NCBI GenBank assembly: GCA_039619475.1
Contig: CM077115.1
Span: 176,708,060-176,772,059, forward strand
Source of the DNA: Icerya purchasi
Taxonomy: Eukaryota; Arthropoda; Insecta; Hemiptera; Monophlebidae
Direction: 5' to 3'
DNA: 64,000 nt
Below, piece after piece: positions 43,650 to 55,534 of this stretch. The notes under the pieces are model-generated. The model did not search any database. It saw only the letters and a list, made by a program, of their open reading frames with translations, and was not told the origin of the DNA. The translations under genes and the position numbers were made by a program. Position 1 is the stretch's first letter. Each line of letters opens with the position of its first letter.

Positions 43650-45120
43650 CGCTACACGTCTTTGAATAATCGGACAGTGAAAAAGTAGTCAGATCCGCTT
43701 AAATATCTAAACTGTAAATAAAAGCTTGTTTCATTTTTTCTACGTTAGTTATCGGTGGTAAAATGCGTTTTTTTGGGGTTTTTTTTTGTAGGTTTTTTAA
43801 TTTTATTTAACATTATTCGATAACTGAGCCTTCCAAATTACACTTAAAGCTGGGAATTGTACCAACTGTAACTGAAGATCAATATATTTAAAAATGTGCA
43901 TAATAAAAAAGATAAGAGAAATAATTGAAAACCCGTTGACTGCTTCCTTCCAGCGAGTGTTCTTGTGCTACTCTTAAAGTGATGTTCACAATCACAGAGG
44001 TGCGAATATTGCGAATGGAAAAATATGAAAATAATTAAATACTAAAAAAAGTGTAAAGTCATTATTTATGAAAAGTAATATAGATATTTAAAAATATTTC
44101 TAAATTTAAATAACGTATTAAATATTTAGCTATTATATTATTTGTATTGATGCATTAATAGATTTTTACATCACTGTACTTATAAATAAGTAATTACTTT
44201 CATTCCACGGCTTTGTCGCGTTATGTTGCTTATTCAGTTAAATGAGGTGCGACATCTACTGGCTGTATGCGACTGTGTAACGGTTGTTGCAATTCCGACA
44301 ATCTGGAAGCGCATCTCGCCGGTCAGTGATAATTTGTTAAAAAAGACGCTGCGGACGATTGACAGCAGCAGGTAGGCATACGTGCAATCATCAGTCGGGG
44401 CGTGTTGTTGTTTGTAACTTGTAACGACTTAACTAAGACCTAGTTTTACGCTATCTTCGCTGTGACATCGGATCGGTTTAATTTTTATCGTTTAAATATA
44501 ATACGTGGTAAAAAAAGTATCAGAATTTTTTATGCGAGATAAAAATAATTTGTTGTTGTATAACACCGAAATAAGCATTTAAAAAAATACTCCTTCTCAC
44601 TAAGAATGTGGGTCCCAGTGTCTTTTGCGAACGTGACGATTATTTCGGCAAAAGACAGGGTCAGAAAAGAAATACCGAAAAAACAAAATGAAATGGAAAA
44701 TACGTATAAAGAATTTTGTCAAGCCAACGACGACGAAATCAATAACATTCTGTCGTAACAAATTAGCAAACGTAGACACATCAGAGAAAACGATATTTTA
44801 TTTGAATAATTTTTAAACTTTTTACGTAACACTGTCGAAACTTGTAATATAAAAATATTATAAAACAACTTTGAATGAATTTCCGAGATTTTTACACCAA
44901 TTTCTCGCTGCTGACCCCACTACTCGATCTGATCGGTGCATCGTGGCGTATCAGCCGTGAACGAAATGCCCGAGATAAATGAAACAAATGTATAATCACG
45001 AAAATTAATTTATAATCTCCAGACATCATAGTGAGATGACGACGGTACACCTACTGAATCCGTTAGAACATATAGAAAAACCGAACAGACGGTAACCAAA
45101 AGCCACGCTATCACTCTTTA
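43650..45120. other. No gene recognised
   Basis: AT-rich with a more balanced patch at 44210-44480. No motif I recognise. Confidence 0.4.
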
Positions 45121-45179
45121 TATTGCAAGGGACCCCTGTGTATCTTATAATTCATTAATGATTGCAACAGAAGATCCTA

Positions 45180-45405
45180 CAACGCTGGCAGAAAGAATGT
45201 AAATTACTAACAGTTGTAAAGAAAACGCAAAATGATGTATCTAGGACACGTTATGAAGGAAAATAGATATGAAATACTGCAACCGATGTTTCAGGGAAAA
45301 ATAGAAGGGATACGGAGATCGGATGCAGAATATAAATAGCTGGACGGGAATTAATGAAATTAACTAATGGATATGGCCAGAGATCGAGTGTTTTACTTTG
45401 TTTTC
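45180..45405 (+). pseudogene. RTE/R4-like LINE C-terminal fragment
   Basis: The frame reads KMMYLGHVMKENRYEILQPM, then FQGKIEG, and shifted RRMQNINSWTGINEI. This matches the conserved tail after the RT in RTE/R4-type LINEs (K-x-x-Y-x-G-H-x-M-R...Y-x-L-x-x-x-I-x-x-G-K-I-E-G...W-x-G). Upstream, KECKLLTVVKKT fits the segment just before it. Two frameshifts break it. No RT core was seen nearby. Confidence 0.65.
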
Positions 45406-45849
45406 ATTTTAAATTAACGTTAGTAATATATACTGCGATCATGAAGCTATTCGAAACGATTCGGTGTTTAATAAATTAAATATATTATATTATTGTTTCA
45501 CAAAAAGCGTATATTTTCCACATGGTTCATTTGAATAAACAACAGTACCACGCCATCTAAGCGGATATGGCAAAGAAAGAAAGAAAAAAAATGTTAAATT
45601 TTTTTCGTAAAATTATTATATTAATAAATATAAAGATATCTGTTTTAAACGTGATTTACCGATTCATGATAATCCATTATTCACTATTATATTTTTGAGC
45701 CGTCTTCTTATGATACATTGTAAAATAATTATTATTCGTATTATTACCTTTTTTTTTTTCCATACGGTCATTTTTTGTTTACACGTCAATTTTTAATTTT
45801 TAACCATACCATATTTGTATATTTTTTAATTGATCATCTTTTATAAGGC
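45406..45849. other. No gene recognised
   Basis: AT-rich spacer with no identifiable signal. Confidence 0.35.
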
Positions 45850-46116
45850 ATGAGAGCTTTCCTTTCCTGTAAGGTATCCTGTATATTTTTTCGTCTACAA
45901 ATTTATTTCCCTTCGGACCGCTAATTGCACGAGTTCTGTACCGATCTTTTTTGACTCCCTTGCTGTCTCTCCATAGTAGTTCTGGCCGTCTCCACCTTCC
46001 CCGAATAACTTTCTTAGTGTCCTCAGTTTCTTTTTGTCCTACGTTCTTCCTTCTTGATGGGTAATCGTCCATAGCTAGCAAGCCCAATAAAAAAGTAAAA
46101 AAAAAAAAAAAAAATA
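45850..46116 (+). mobile_element. LINE 3' end with A tail, coding part unrecognised
   Basis: It ends TTGATGGGTAATCGTCC...AGCAAGCCCAATAAAAAAG and an A run (46098-46114). That is the same GGGT...GCCCA terminal block as the RNase H LINEs. The sequence before it is pyrimidine-rich like those families but too decayed to read as protein. A 95-codon minus-strand frame here is a shadow. Confidence 0.5.
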
Positions 46117-46329
46117 TATTGTGACTTTTTGATTGATACTGTTTTATAAATTTTTTTCGGGTACAAATTAACCTTAGTAAACATTAACGAATATAGCCCC
46201 TAATTAGTAATTAAATATTCGTTTATTGGAAATGTTTTTTATGTGAATTATTAATCAATGGAAACAATGTGTATTTGAAACTGTAGACATTAAACGGAAT
46301 ATATATTTGCCGCGCTTTATCATTTCATT

Positions 46330-48001
46330 TAACATTCCGATTCCCCTCGTCAGCTCCTTCTGCTACCGTTTTTCTAAACAGCCGACTAACTTTCCATGAA
46401 CACATTAACTCTCTCTGCAATTCCTCCTTCAAAAGACTCAATCTCCTGAAAGCTCTATCTTTATCCAAATGTGGTGGTGACCCTTCTATTATCCTAATCC
46501 TTTATAAAGCTATAATTCGTTCCAGGATTCATTACTGCTCCTTCATCTACGGAAATTCCGCTAAATCTCTCCTCGCTAAACTGGACAAAGTTCAATATTT
46601 CTGCCTTCGGCTGTGCATTGGAGCGCTAAAATCCTCTCCTATTCCTGCTTTCCTTTCTGAATCTGCGATACAATCACTTTTTATTCGCAGATCGAAGCTT
46701 AATTACAATTTTCTAATTAAACGTCTTTTTATATCCTCATCTAATCTTATCTCCTCCTATCTTGGTATTAAAAACCAGTGGCGTTTTGTTCCTCATAGAA
46801 TCCCGGTCCGTTCTCTTGTAACAGCTCCAATTTTTCGCCTCATTTCTTTCCTTATTCCAAGCTTCCTTACTTTTCCCACGACTTTACCAGCATTTCGCAG
46901 ACTATTAATCTCTTCTCTCTCCCTCTCCAGACCAGCTCTGTCGCACATTCTACAATCCAAGTCGAAATCCTCCACTTGCTTGATACATCTTTTCCTTCTC
47001 ATCTAACATTCTTTACTGACGGTTCTAAAAATGAGAATGGTGTGGGTGGCGCATTTACCTCCCTCTCACTGCACCACTCTGAATCCTTCAAACTCCCTTC
47101 CTTCTGTTCTAAATTTACAGCGGAGTCTATCTCCATTTTACGCGCAATCTTCTTCATTCCATCCATAAGAGGGATCAGTAAATGTTCACTGTCTCCGATT
47201 CCAAAAGTGAATAGTGTTCTTGAAGCTATTTATTTTCCTCCATCTTATTCCTTATACTCAATTATTTTCTCAATTTGTTCTCTCATATCCAATCTACTCT
47301 CATCCCGCTCTATTACTATTGACCTTTTGTGGATTCCTAGTCATTCTGGCATCGAGAGTAACCAGGTAACAGACTTTTTAGCCCATTCGGTCGTCTGCGA
47401 TGGTCCTTTATCCTGTAATTTTCCTGCCTCGGACATCCTCCTTCTTTTCTCAGCCAATTATTCCCGACCATGATCGAACATTCATCCTTCTTTATTTTCT
47501 AATCCCGCCTCTGATTATCTTCAAATTCAGCCGGTTTCCTGTTCTCAGCCGTGGTTTAAATCCTCTTCTTACCAACGTTCCGCGTTCATTTCCTTAATCA
47601 GACTGCGTTTTAATTACTTCCTTCTACCCTCTTCACGTTTTCGTTTTTCCCTGTCGTCCTTCGCGATTGTCCCCTTCGTAGTTCCATCTTTATTCCACTA
47701 TATATTGCAAACCACATCTTCTTTGAATGCCCCGCCCTTAGTTCTGAACGCTCTGTTATTTACTCCAAAATCTTAGCACTGGGTCTTTCTGCTCCTTACA
47801 ATTCTTCCTTTGTTCATTTCTTCCCATCTCCAGATATAATTCCTGTACTTCAATCTTTCCTAAGATCTATTTTTAATCGTCTCTTTATTTAACCCTTTCT
47901 ACAATTTCTGTAGTTGTTGGATCAAAGCCGCTGACGCGACAAAAAGAAAATATATAAAATAATATTATTATTTATTATTTTATATTAGAAAAAAAAAAAA
48001 A
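46330..48001 (+). pseudogene. RNase H LINE, thumb to C-terminus, several frameshifts
   Basis: The longest RNase H LINE relic upstream of RNase H. RT thumb sequence (FKRLNLLKALSLSKCGGDPS, IIRSRIHYCSFIYG, LDKVQYFCLRLCIGALKSSP) leads to SKLNYNFLIKRLF and then RNase H: FFTDGSKNENGVGG, FTAESISILRAIFF, a frameshifted VSDSKS, and IPSHSGIESNQVTDFLAHS. The conserved Asn-Glu before the last Asp is altered. The tail (SLIRLRFNYFLLPSSRFRFS) follows in other frames. The 3' UTR has TTGGATCAAAGCCGCTGACG and a late A run at 47989-48001. The RT core is missing. Confidence 0.8.
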
Positions 48002-48062
48002 CGCAAATTATTTTTGTGCCCGCTTATTCGGAAAACGATGATTTTTACACGATGATTCGAGT

Positions 48063-48271
48063 AAACAGAAATCCTGCTCCCTATAGTGCTGCATCTGTTC
48101 TCTCCTTTCCTTCGTTAACTGTTGTCGCTCCCCTTGTATCCTTCATTGATGCGATATCTGACCGCGTACGAATCTGAATAATTAATTCAGCAATACTTTC
48201 CTTTCTTGTCGAACATGGGTCAATGCTCTTTGTCAGCGAGTCCAGAAAAAAAAAAAAAAAAAAACAGAAAT
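48063..48271 (+). mobile_element. 189-bp truncated RNase H LINE with 10-bp target duplication
   Basis: AAACAGAAAT at 48063-48072 and 48262-48271 flanks the insertion. Inside, only the last 35 codons of the ORF remain (PYSAASVLSFPSLTVV to SDRVRI-stop). A 3' UTR with ATGGGTCAATGCTC...CAGCGAGTCCAG and an A tail follow. Confidence 0.85.
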
Positions 48272-48924
48272 AGGCGGTAGCCGAACAGCAGCAACTTCCT
48301 GTAATGAAAAATAACTGTAGTTATTGGCACCTAGAGAAGAAACTTTATTAGAAACTGGATGGAAACAGGTTCAGGGTGTTTCGGTAGAAATCTATCATAG
48401 AGAAATTGGATTGGACATTAATATAAGATAAATGTGAAGTAAAAGTTAGCATTAAAACCGGAACAGTTATGTAGTCGAACAGTTTGGCAAAGATAAATTT
48501 ATGTCACAGACATAAGGCAAACACTATTAATCGATAACGGACATTTGCCAATAAAGGGCATTAATTATTTCGGCTATTCCCTGCGAATGATAAGTACGCA
48601 ATTTACCAGGTCGAATTGATCGTGCTAGACTAAAACGTTCACAGAACCGCTTGTCCCAGTATCTTATATGTAACTGCATCGGTTAATTTAAATCATTCCG
48701 CAAGTTTCGATTGTAAATTAAATTCCGCCACTTCAGCTTGCCTTCAACTTTCTTTTCGTATCAGGCGTTCCTTTTTTATATATATATATATGTATATTTT
48801 TTATTTAGTCGTGGAAAAATTATGAGGAAAAATCGGATGCAGTTTTTATTTTTTCCTCTTTTTATTGTTTGTAAGACAGAAATAAGCTAATATTGCGGGA
48901 ACGATTATATATGTATATATTTAT
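48272..48924. other. No gene recognised
   Basis: No motif, repeat end or frame that I can support; a short TA run lies near 48780. Confidence 0.35.
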
Positions 48925-49221
48925 GGGCGTCGCCAGAGGGGCAAGGGGGCAGCTGCCCCCACCCTGGAACCTTGAAACTTTTTAATGAACTGTCCATGAT
49001 TAGTATTCATAGGCGCGTAATCATGAACAATTTGGAAGACTTTTATAATTTTATTATAAAAATTTGCCAGAAACCTACGAAAATTATGTTTTAATTAAGA
49101 TTTTATTCTTGTTTAATAAAATATTAAGCCTTTACAAATTATAAATTTTATTTTTCCTATAACACTCATATCCTCTTTCTATCATCTTGCCCCCCCCCCG
49201 GCTAATCGGCTGGCGACGCTC
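48925..49221. mobile_element. 297-bp MITE with GC-rich termini
   Basis: The left end GGGCGTCGCCAG and the right end CTGGCGACGCTC form a 12-bp inverted repeat with two mismatches. Each is followed inward by G- or C-rich tracts (GGGGCAAGGGGGCAG and CTTGCCCCCCCCC). The core is AT-rich. TTAT lies on both sides and may be a 4-bp target duplication. No coding capacity. Confidence 0.65.
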
Positions 49222-49222
49222 T

Positions 49223-49271
49223 TATATATATATATATATATATATGTATACACACACATACATACATACAT
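49223..49271. repeat. (TA)n then (CA)n/(CATA)n microsatellite
   Basis: TA dinucleotides to about 49245, then TATACACACACATACATACA. It lies between the MITE and the AT-rich repeat unit. Confidence 0.9.
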
Positions 49272-49640
49272 ATTAATTACAACGTAATTCTTAGGCTACC
49301 GCCCATTCGAAAAAATGTCCTAATTTTATATAACGTTTGTTATATTTTATAGGATTTTTGTTATTGTTATTTATAAAGTATCACAATTTTATGTAATGAA
49401 ATATGTAACGAAAAATGTAACGAAAAATTTAACGAAAAAATGTCTTAATTTTATATGATGAAAGTTAAATGTTAGAATATGATTTTTGTGGTCATGTTAT
49501 ATTTTTTTTTTGTTGATGCCAGTAAGAATTACGTTGTAAATTTTGATCATTTTATACAAAGTATAGAAAAGTAAGATACAGAAATGAAAACAAGAGGGGT
49601 CAAGGGGCACAGCTCTTTGCGAGGCCAAAATGGCCGAGTT
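49272..49640 (+). repeat. AT-rich dispersed repeat, most complete unit (U4)
   Basis: Reference copy of the family. TTACAACGTAATTCTTA (49277-49293) and its complement TAAGAATTACGTTGTAA (about 49523-49539) form a subterminal inverted repeat. Downstream is a conserved tail of about 100 bp with CAAGAGGGGTCAAGG, a short hairpin (CAAGGGGC/GCTCTTTG) and GAGGCCAAAATGGCCGAG. TA runs flank both ends. No coding capacity. Confidence 0.8.
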
Positions 49641-52020
49641 TATATATATATATAAATTCCCATAAGATTTCAGTAACTTTGATAGGACAAATGTTTACGT
49701 TTTACAGCTTTTCCCTTTTCTTTTTTTTTTTTTTAACGTATATATTTATTTATTTATTTATTTTACATATAAAAATTTAATGTGGTTAGCGGTGGAAACT
49801 ATCCAGTTAAGTTTCGGTTTCCTCCCCTCCACATTATACAATCATTAATCTTATCTTAACATATTATAATATTAATATAAATTGGATATTGTATTTTCTG
49901 TATTCCAGTTCCTTTTTGGTCAAATTAATGAGTATGTTTGTTTTTTCCGCTTTTCCCTTAAAACTCGAGTTTTTCGGTTACATTTGTAGAATAATAAGTT
50001 TGAATTTGAAATTAAACACTTTACATTAATTTTACAATATCATTATCGAATTCGTAAATAAATTATTAAGTTTTAATCATTAGCCGTTCGTTGCACTAAG
50101 TTAGGACATTTCAAGGACATCATTCTAGGGATATTGCGTAAAAAACGAAAACAAAAAAAAAGGAATACGTTCATTTCCGTAATGTCTCACCTCAAGCATC
50201 CTAAGAAATGTCACAATTTCGCGAAAATCACTGTGGTTCTTTTTCCGTTACTGAGACGTAAAAACAATATTTAGGGGTAGAAAACGCTTTACCACTTCAT
50301 TAAAACTAGGAAATTAACTCTTAATTTGAGATTAATTTTCGACGATTTTTTAGCATAAAATTCGTGGTAAAAATATTAATAATTACATAAATAAAGTGTA
50401 CAATTTACGCAAAATGTGTTGCAAATAATTTTACTTCCACTGAAAATTACAACAAGCGCATTTTTATTTTATAAAGAAATAAAAAAAAAAAAAAAAAGAA
50501 AATGTATTTCCTTTAAATTTTTGCGTTGTATAGATTTTATTACTGAATAGAACCAATCTTCATTTTCAATCATTTTCTCTTTGAGTTTTTTTCCAATCCT
50601 TCGAGAGGAAAACGGCCCCCGCTGACCCCATTTATAAGCGCCCATGTATTTTTTAATCGTACATGTATATGAGAATTATTATTATAATCAAATATATATA
50701 ACCGGCCGCCCTTTTTAGATTGAGTAAAAGAAAAAAAGAAAAAAATAAATATACGCATAAATGTGTGCGTATGTTAATTTTAGAGAAGTGCCGGTTCAAA
50801 CGATTCATATCGTCATTTTGGTGAGATTTCTGTGCTTTATTTAATTTTCAGTTGCTCCACTTTTTCCTATTTTGTACTGGCGAAACATCGAGCAATTTTT
50901 AATAACGGGAAACATTTTTTTTTTCCCCCGATTTTCATCCAAATACAGAAGCAATTACTATGTTAGATAATTCATGCAACACAAGAAGGTTTAAGCGGAA
51001 TAAGCCCTGTGGGATTATTTAAGCACCATTGTATTTACATTCTTTTGAGGCTTCTCTCACCGGAAGGATAGCTTATTCACGTCAATCCTTTATGTCAAAA
51101 TTTCTGGATAGTTCATAAGAACTAGTTGTAATTTAAGCAAAAAAAGAAAAAGAAAAAAAAATTTGTTTTTGGAATGAACTCTAATGGTACGTTTTTGAGG
51201 AACATTTCCTGTTTAAATAAACAAAATGCGTTAATAGGTAACGCGCACTTCGATAACGTGTAAACTATACAAATATAAGTGGTAAAGAAAATGTTTATGT
51301 TTGCAATTAAAATTACATATTTTTTATTCATTACAAATTGAGCGAATTTTAATTGTTAATGTTATATTTCGTGTTGATTTATTAAGTTTTATAATATAAT
51401 TACGTTCGAGTTCAATAAAATTCAATATAGTATATTTGTAAACTGAAAGGGGGAAATAGTCAGGACCGTTAAATAGTAAAACCAAATGTTAATTCTAGAA
51501 GAAGGAAAACAACGATGAAATAAGAATAAATAGAAAAAGATAGTGTAATAAAAAAAAATGTTTTTTTTTTCTTTTTCCTCCGTCGTACCGGCTTTAGGAG
51601 ACCATAAAGAGACGCCAGTAGTGACTTCAGTGTTACAGTATAGCAAAGCAGAAAATACAATGCAGGTCAATCGTTCTAATGAGAAATTCGTATGTAAGAT
51701 AAAAATTCTGCATTGAAGATGTAATAAGAAGTACTTACAATTAGAACCCAGACATCATGGTGACAAATGCGGTTAGGCATTGCCCATAGGGGTGTCTGGT
51801 TAAAGAATTTATATTATTTAGGATACAGACACTATGGCAACAAATGTAATCAAGGAAAGCTTTTAACACAAATACCATAGCGACAGATGCATCTAAACAA
51901 TGCTCAAAAGAGCACGGTTTTAACGCTATTTTAGATAAAGTATTGGCACTGTTGTAATTTGTTCGTAACAAATTGAAAAAGAGTTCCGAATACTCATAAT
52001 AAAATAAATTTGGTAATAAT
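49641..52020. other. No gene recognised
   Basis: Very AT-rich with many A/T runs. At 51750-51900, similar phrases (ATGGTGACAAATGC, ATGGCAACAAATGT, ATAGCGACAGATGC) hint at a decayed short repeat. No gene signal. Confidence 0.4.
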
Positions 52021-52024
52021 CGTC

Positions 52025-52990
52025 ATTAGGTGATAGAAAGGGCATCGCGGTACCATTTTCTGCATTTTAGCCTCCTTTTTGCATTATCCGGGAGAGTGTA
52101 GAATACGAATTCTATTTATGTTTGGATTTGTATTAAACTTTAATTTTCGGAAAAGACTTCTGCTATTGCTGAGCATGAACTGCTTTAACAAATGGAATAT
52201 TTAAATTGTAATGTAAAGTTAAATTAAGGATGTATGTTACGGTGCCGCCGTGATTGTGTAGAGAATGATTAACTGCTGCTTTCGGATCTGCGCAAGATTG
52301 CTTCTACTAGTTTTCCCGCATGACTAAAGACCATACTTTAAAATTGGCGCCGTAACCATCAAGCAGACAGATCTTTTCAAATTTGAATTTAGTATACAGA
52401 GATTTTCTTACAGATTCTGCACATAAAACCGCCATGTAAGCCGATGGTCCAAATACATACCCAAATACTTAATTGAAATCTCAGTGTTGTTTATTTTTAT
52501 TTTAGAACAAGTGATAAATCTATTTGAAAAAGTTACTTGTTGGCACTTTTGCTTGCTAAATTTGATCATGTAATTATTGGCTCAAATTTGTATTTTATTT
52601 ACGTGATTTTGAACGGATGTACTTGTACGTATTGGATCGATGTTTGAGGCTAATATAGCTGTGTATCATCTGTGTAGACTGCCATGATGGTTTGATCTGA
52701 TATCGGCAGATTCTAGTAGGCTACCTTGTCGGTCAGAGACTAGAATTTTTTTTTTTTTTTAAATATTGTACCCCAGATTCTTACAAAAGTTTCTATTTGT
52801 AAATATGAAAAAAAAAAAGTATATATCCATTGGAAGATGTTGCCGCAGTTTATAAAATAGCCTCGAATGCCAAATTCAATTGAACGCTTGAGCCACATCC
52901 GGGAGGTTAGCAGAGCACATTTTTTTCTCCTTCAAAACTGACGATACTGCGTTAATAGGCGATTTAGCTACAATAACATTTATCCAATCG
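52025..52990 (-). pseudogene. Decayed Jockey-like ORF2 C-terminal half
   Basis: This aligns at nucleotide level, same strand and order, with ORF2 of the full Jockey at 33115-34120. Examples are TTTATGTTTGGATTTGTATT with TTTATATTTGGATTTGAACT, ATTGGCGCCGTAACCATC with ATTGGCGCCACAATTGAA, and GCCATGATGGTTTGATCTGA with GCCAGGATGGTTTGACTTGA. The span runs from the RT palm to the end of ORF2. No long open frame is left. Confidence 0.7.
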
Positions 52991-53364
52991 GTCAGAAAAA
53001 ATTAACCTTTATTTGAATATTAACTAAAACGTAAAAACTAAAAAAGCGCGTAAATCAACTTTTATATTCGCTCACAACTCACTACGTCAAGTGAAGAAAT
53101 TTATATGTTTCGATTTTTTATTATAACGAGATGTGTAGTCAGTCTTTTTATAATATATTTTTTTAATAACCTGTAGGTTTCCAAGAATTTCGTTATGTTT
53201 ACAATAAGTATTTAATATGTCACGCTAACAGCACAACTGGAATAAAAAAACAGTTATTTGCACCATTTAGGCTATTTTTTGTTTTTATATTATCATGGCG
53301 CGTTATACTATATACCGTTTTTAAACTACCCTCACTTTACTTCAAAATCAGCGTACTGCTGAAG
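52991..53364. other. No gene recognised
   Basis: AT-rich spacer without identifiable signals. Confidence 0.35.
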
Positions 53365-53440
53365 AACCAACCCGGTTAAATAAACCGTATTTGTTCAGGC
53401 CAATAAAAAAAAAAAAACAAAAAAAAAACCAACCCGGTTA
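53365..53440 (+). mobile_element. Ultra-short (about 48 bp) LINE-type insertion with 12-14 bp target duplication
   Basis: (AA)CCAACCCGGTTA occurs at 53365-53378 and 53427-53440. Between them is AATAAACCGTATTTGTTCAG, then GCCAATAAAAAA and an A-rich tail. This is the pattern of target-primed reverse transcription that stopped after a few dozen bases. The sequence before the A tail (GGCCAATAAA) recalls the GCCCAATAAA end at 46.09 kb. Confidence 0.8.
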
Positions 53441-53655
53441 TTCTTATAAAATACAAAATGATGGCACAATGTTAGGTTCGGTATGTTTTTCTAATACCGC
53501 TCCAAAATTTATTCCAATGATATTTTCACTTTTAAGGCTGTGTTAAACCGCATAGCTAAGTGGTGCTACAGGAGTCGATTAGTATATACTACTTCATGGT
53601 AACAGTCCATTAATAATGTAGAAAGGGAGTATAAGAAAACAATGGTTTTTAACAT

Positions 53656-54635
53656 TAAACCTTTTTTTTTTTTTTTAATAGTATCTTTTACCCATAAGGA
53701 CCATTATATATGTCCATGCCGTAAATAGAACAGAACAGAACAGAACGTATATTTGGCTAAGTACAGTAATACAGTATTTATAAACAAAATGCGTACCAGC
53801 TCGAAAGAGACTTAACCGCATTACATTCGAGTGATAAAATCGTATATTTACGTATTGTTAACAAAAATATAAACACTATACAAAAAAAAATACAAAGGGC
53901 AAAAAAAAAAAAAGTATAACAAAAAACCCAAAATAATCAAAAATTACAACCAATTGTTACCATTGCAAACATTACTTAACAGCCTAGAGATATCACTAAT
54001 TAACTAAATTGTGTTTAATCCGACGATGCTTATATTTAACGTACATTTCGGGTTAGTTGCTCGGAATTATAATCGCCTATATTCCTGATAAGCATATTGC
54101 TATGGTAGGAACAGCCATGAAAGAATTTTTTTGCTGTATTAATTATAAAATCTTTTACATAAGGCAATTGTAACCAGTCATGCATATTATCTATTTTAGT
54201 CCAGCGGGGAACGTTTAAAATACACTGACAACACCTATTCTGTAGTAATTTAAATTAATTAAAATCGGAGTTTGAAATCGAGCACCAAACTGGAACTGAA
54301 TAAGTCAATATTGGTCTAATAATACTTTTATAGATAATAAACTTGTTTGCGGTGTTTAAGTAAGATCTCCGATTGATAATTAGGTACAAAGCTGCAATGG
54401 TTCTATTTGTTTTCGCTTCAGCGTATTTTAAGTGTTTCTTAAAAGATAATCTTTTATCTAGAATTACACCAAGATATCGAACATGATTAGCCCATTTAAT
54501 CCTGGTGCCATTAATAATCAATTGCCTTGGAGGGGTGGGATATCTACGAGTAAAAAGTATTGCTTCTGTTTTAGTTGGATTAATTTCAATTTTCCATTTT
54601 TCCAAAAATTTTGTTGAACATTGCTAGAGACGGCA
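53656..54635 (-). pseudogene. Jockey/I-like LINE, RT thumb and C-terminus
   Basis: The minus-strand frame from about 54620 gives STKFLEKWKIEINPTKTEAI, LFTRRYPTPPRQ, ANHVRYLGVILDKRLSFKKH and IIRPILTYSVPVWCSISNSD. A TAA at about 54255 interrupts it. The same frame continues QNRCCQCILNVPRWTKIDN, LQLPYVKDFIINTAKKFFHG, LIRNIGDY. This is the YLG...LD..L thumb motif and the P-W tail of Jockey-type ORF2. A 3' UTR of about 310 bp leads to a T run at 53660-53677 (its A tail). The copy lacks everything before the thumb. Confidence 0.8.
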
Positions 54636-54639
54636 GAAT

Positions 54640-55103
54640 TTCATAAAGCTACATGTTAATTTGGTACAGAAATAAAAAATTTCGGCTTATAAATTTTTAC
54701 ATATGAATTGAACAAAAGTCGTTTTCCGATAGCTTCTTAAGAATACAAACTTGTATAAAACGAAAGAAATGATCTAGTATTCTATCGCGATCATTCGAAG
54801 TATCAGCAAAATGTTTAAATATTATATACTAATAACTTAATCTTAGAAGTTTCAAAGGTTGTTATACTTTTCTTCCCCTTCTCAAGTAACTAACACTGAA
54901 ATGAGATAATTAATTTAATTAAGGTTAAATAATTTTTTATAACTGAGTAATGGTTCGGTAATAGTCAATTTTAAAATTAAACATTACAAAATTGAAGTAT
55001 TTTATTGAATTCGGATATAACAATGAATCAAGTATAACGAAATGCTCATTCATCTTCATTAATGCTATTACAACAGATCTTTATTGCATATATGATGTGC
55101 GTA

Positions 55104-55135
<32 letters not shown>

Positions 55136-55530
55136 CTTAAATATATATGTAACTTGGTCCTTTAGACTATGTCAAGGGAAAAGCTCTCTGCTGCCCCATT
55201 CTTATCGTAATTCATCTACAATACTTATAGATGAGCTGTCTCCATTGATGACATCGTTCTTACCTTTTCTTAAACCAGTAGTAGTGAAGGATTACTATTT
55301 TCCGAAAATCGCTGAACTAAAAACTACAAATACGTCATTTTAACGATAATTTATTATATCAAATATATCTGTGTGTGTGTGTGTGTGCGTGTGAATGTGT
55401 GAGTAAACGGAAATTTAATCTTGATCCTTTAGATCTTGCTATGGGAACGCACAAATGAGGCTTTTACAATTTTTATAGAAAAATCGCTTTTAATTATATA
55501 ATTTTCTAATTAGTCCGTTGATATTTTCTT
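54640..55530. other. No gene; short microsatellites
   Basis: AT-rich, with a TA run at 55103-55121 and a GT run at 55370-55388. Nothing else is recognisable. Confidence 0.45.
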
Positions 55531-55534
55531 CTTC

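Noticed and set aside
45800..46087. 95-codon minus-strand frame
   Set aside because: It lies antisense to a LINE 3' end with an A tail; the pyrimidine-rich plus strand simply lacks minus-strand stops.
51751..51910. Tandem repeat
   Set aside because: Three similar phrases occur at uneven spacing (about 78 and 46 bp); too weak to call.
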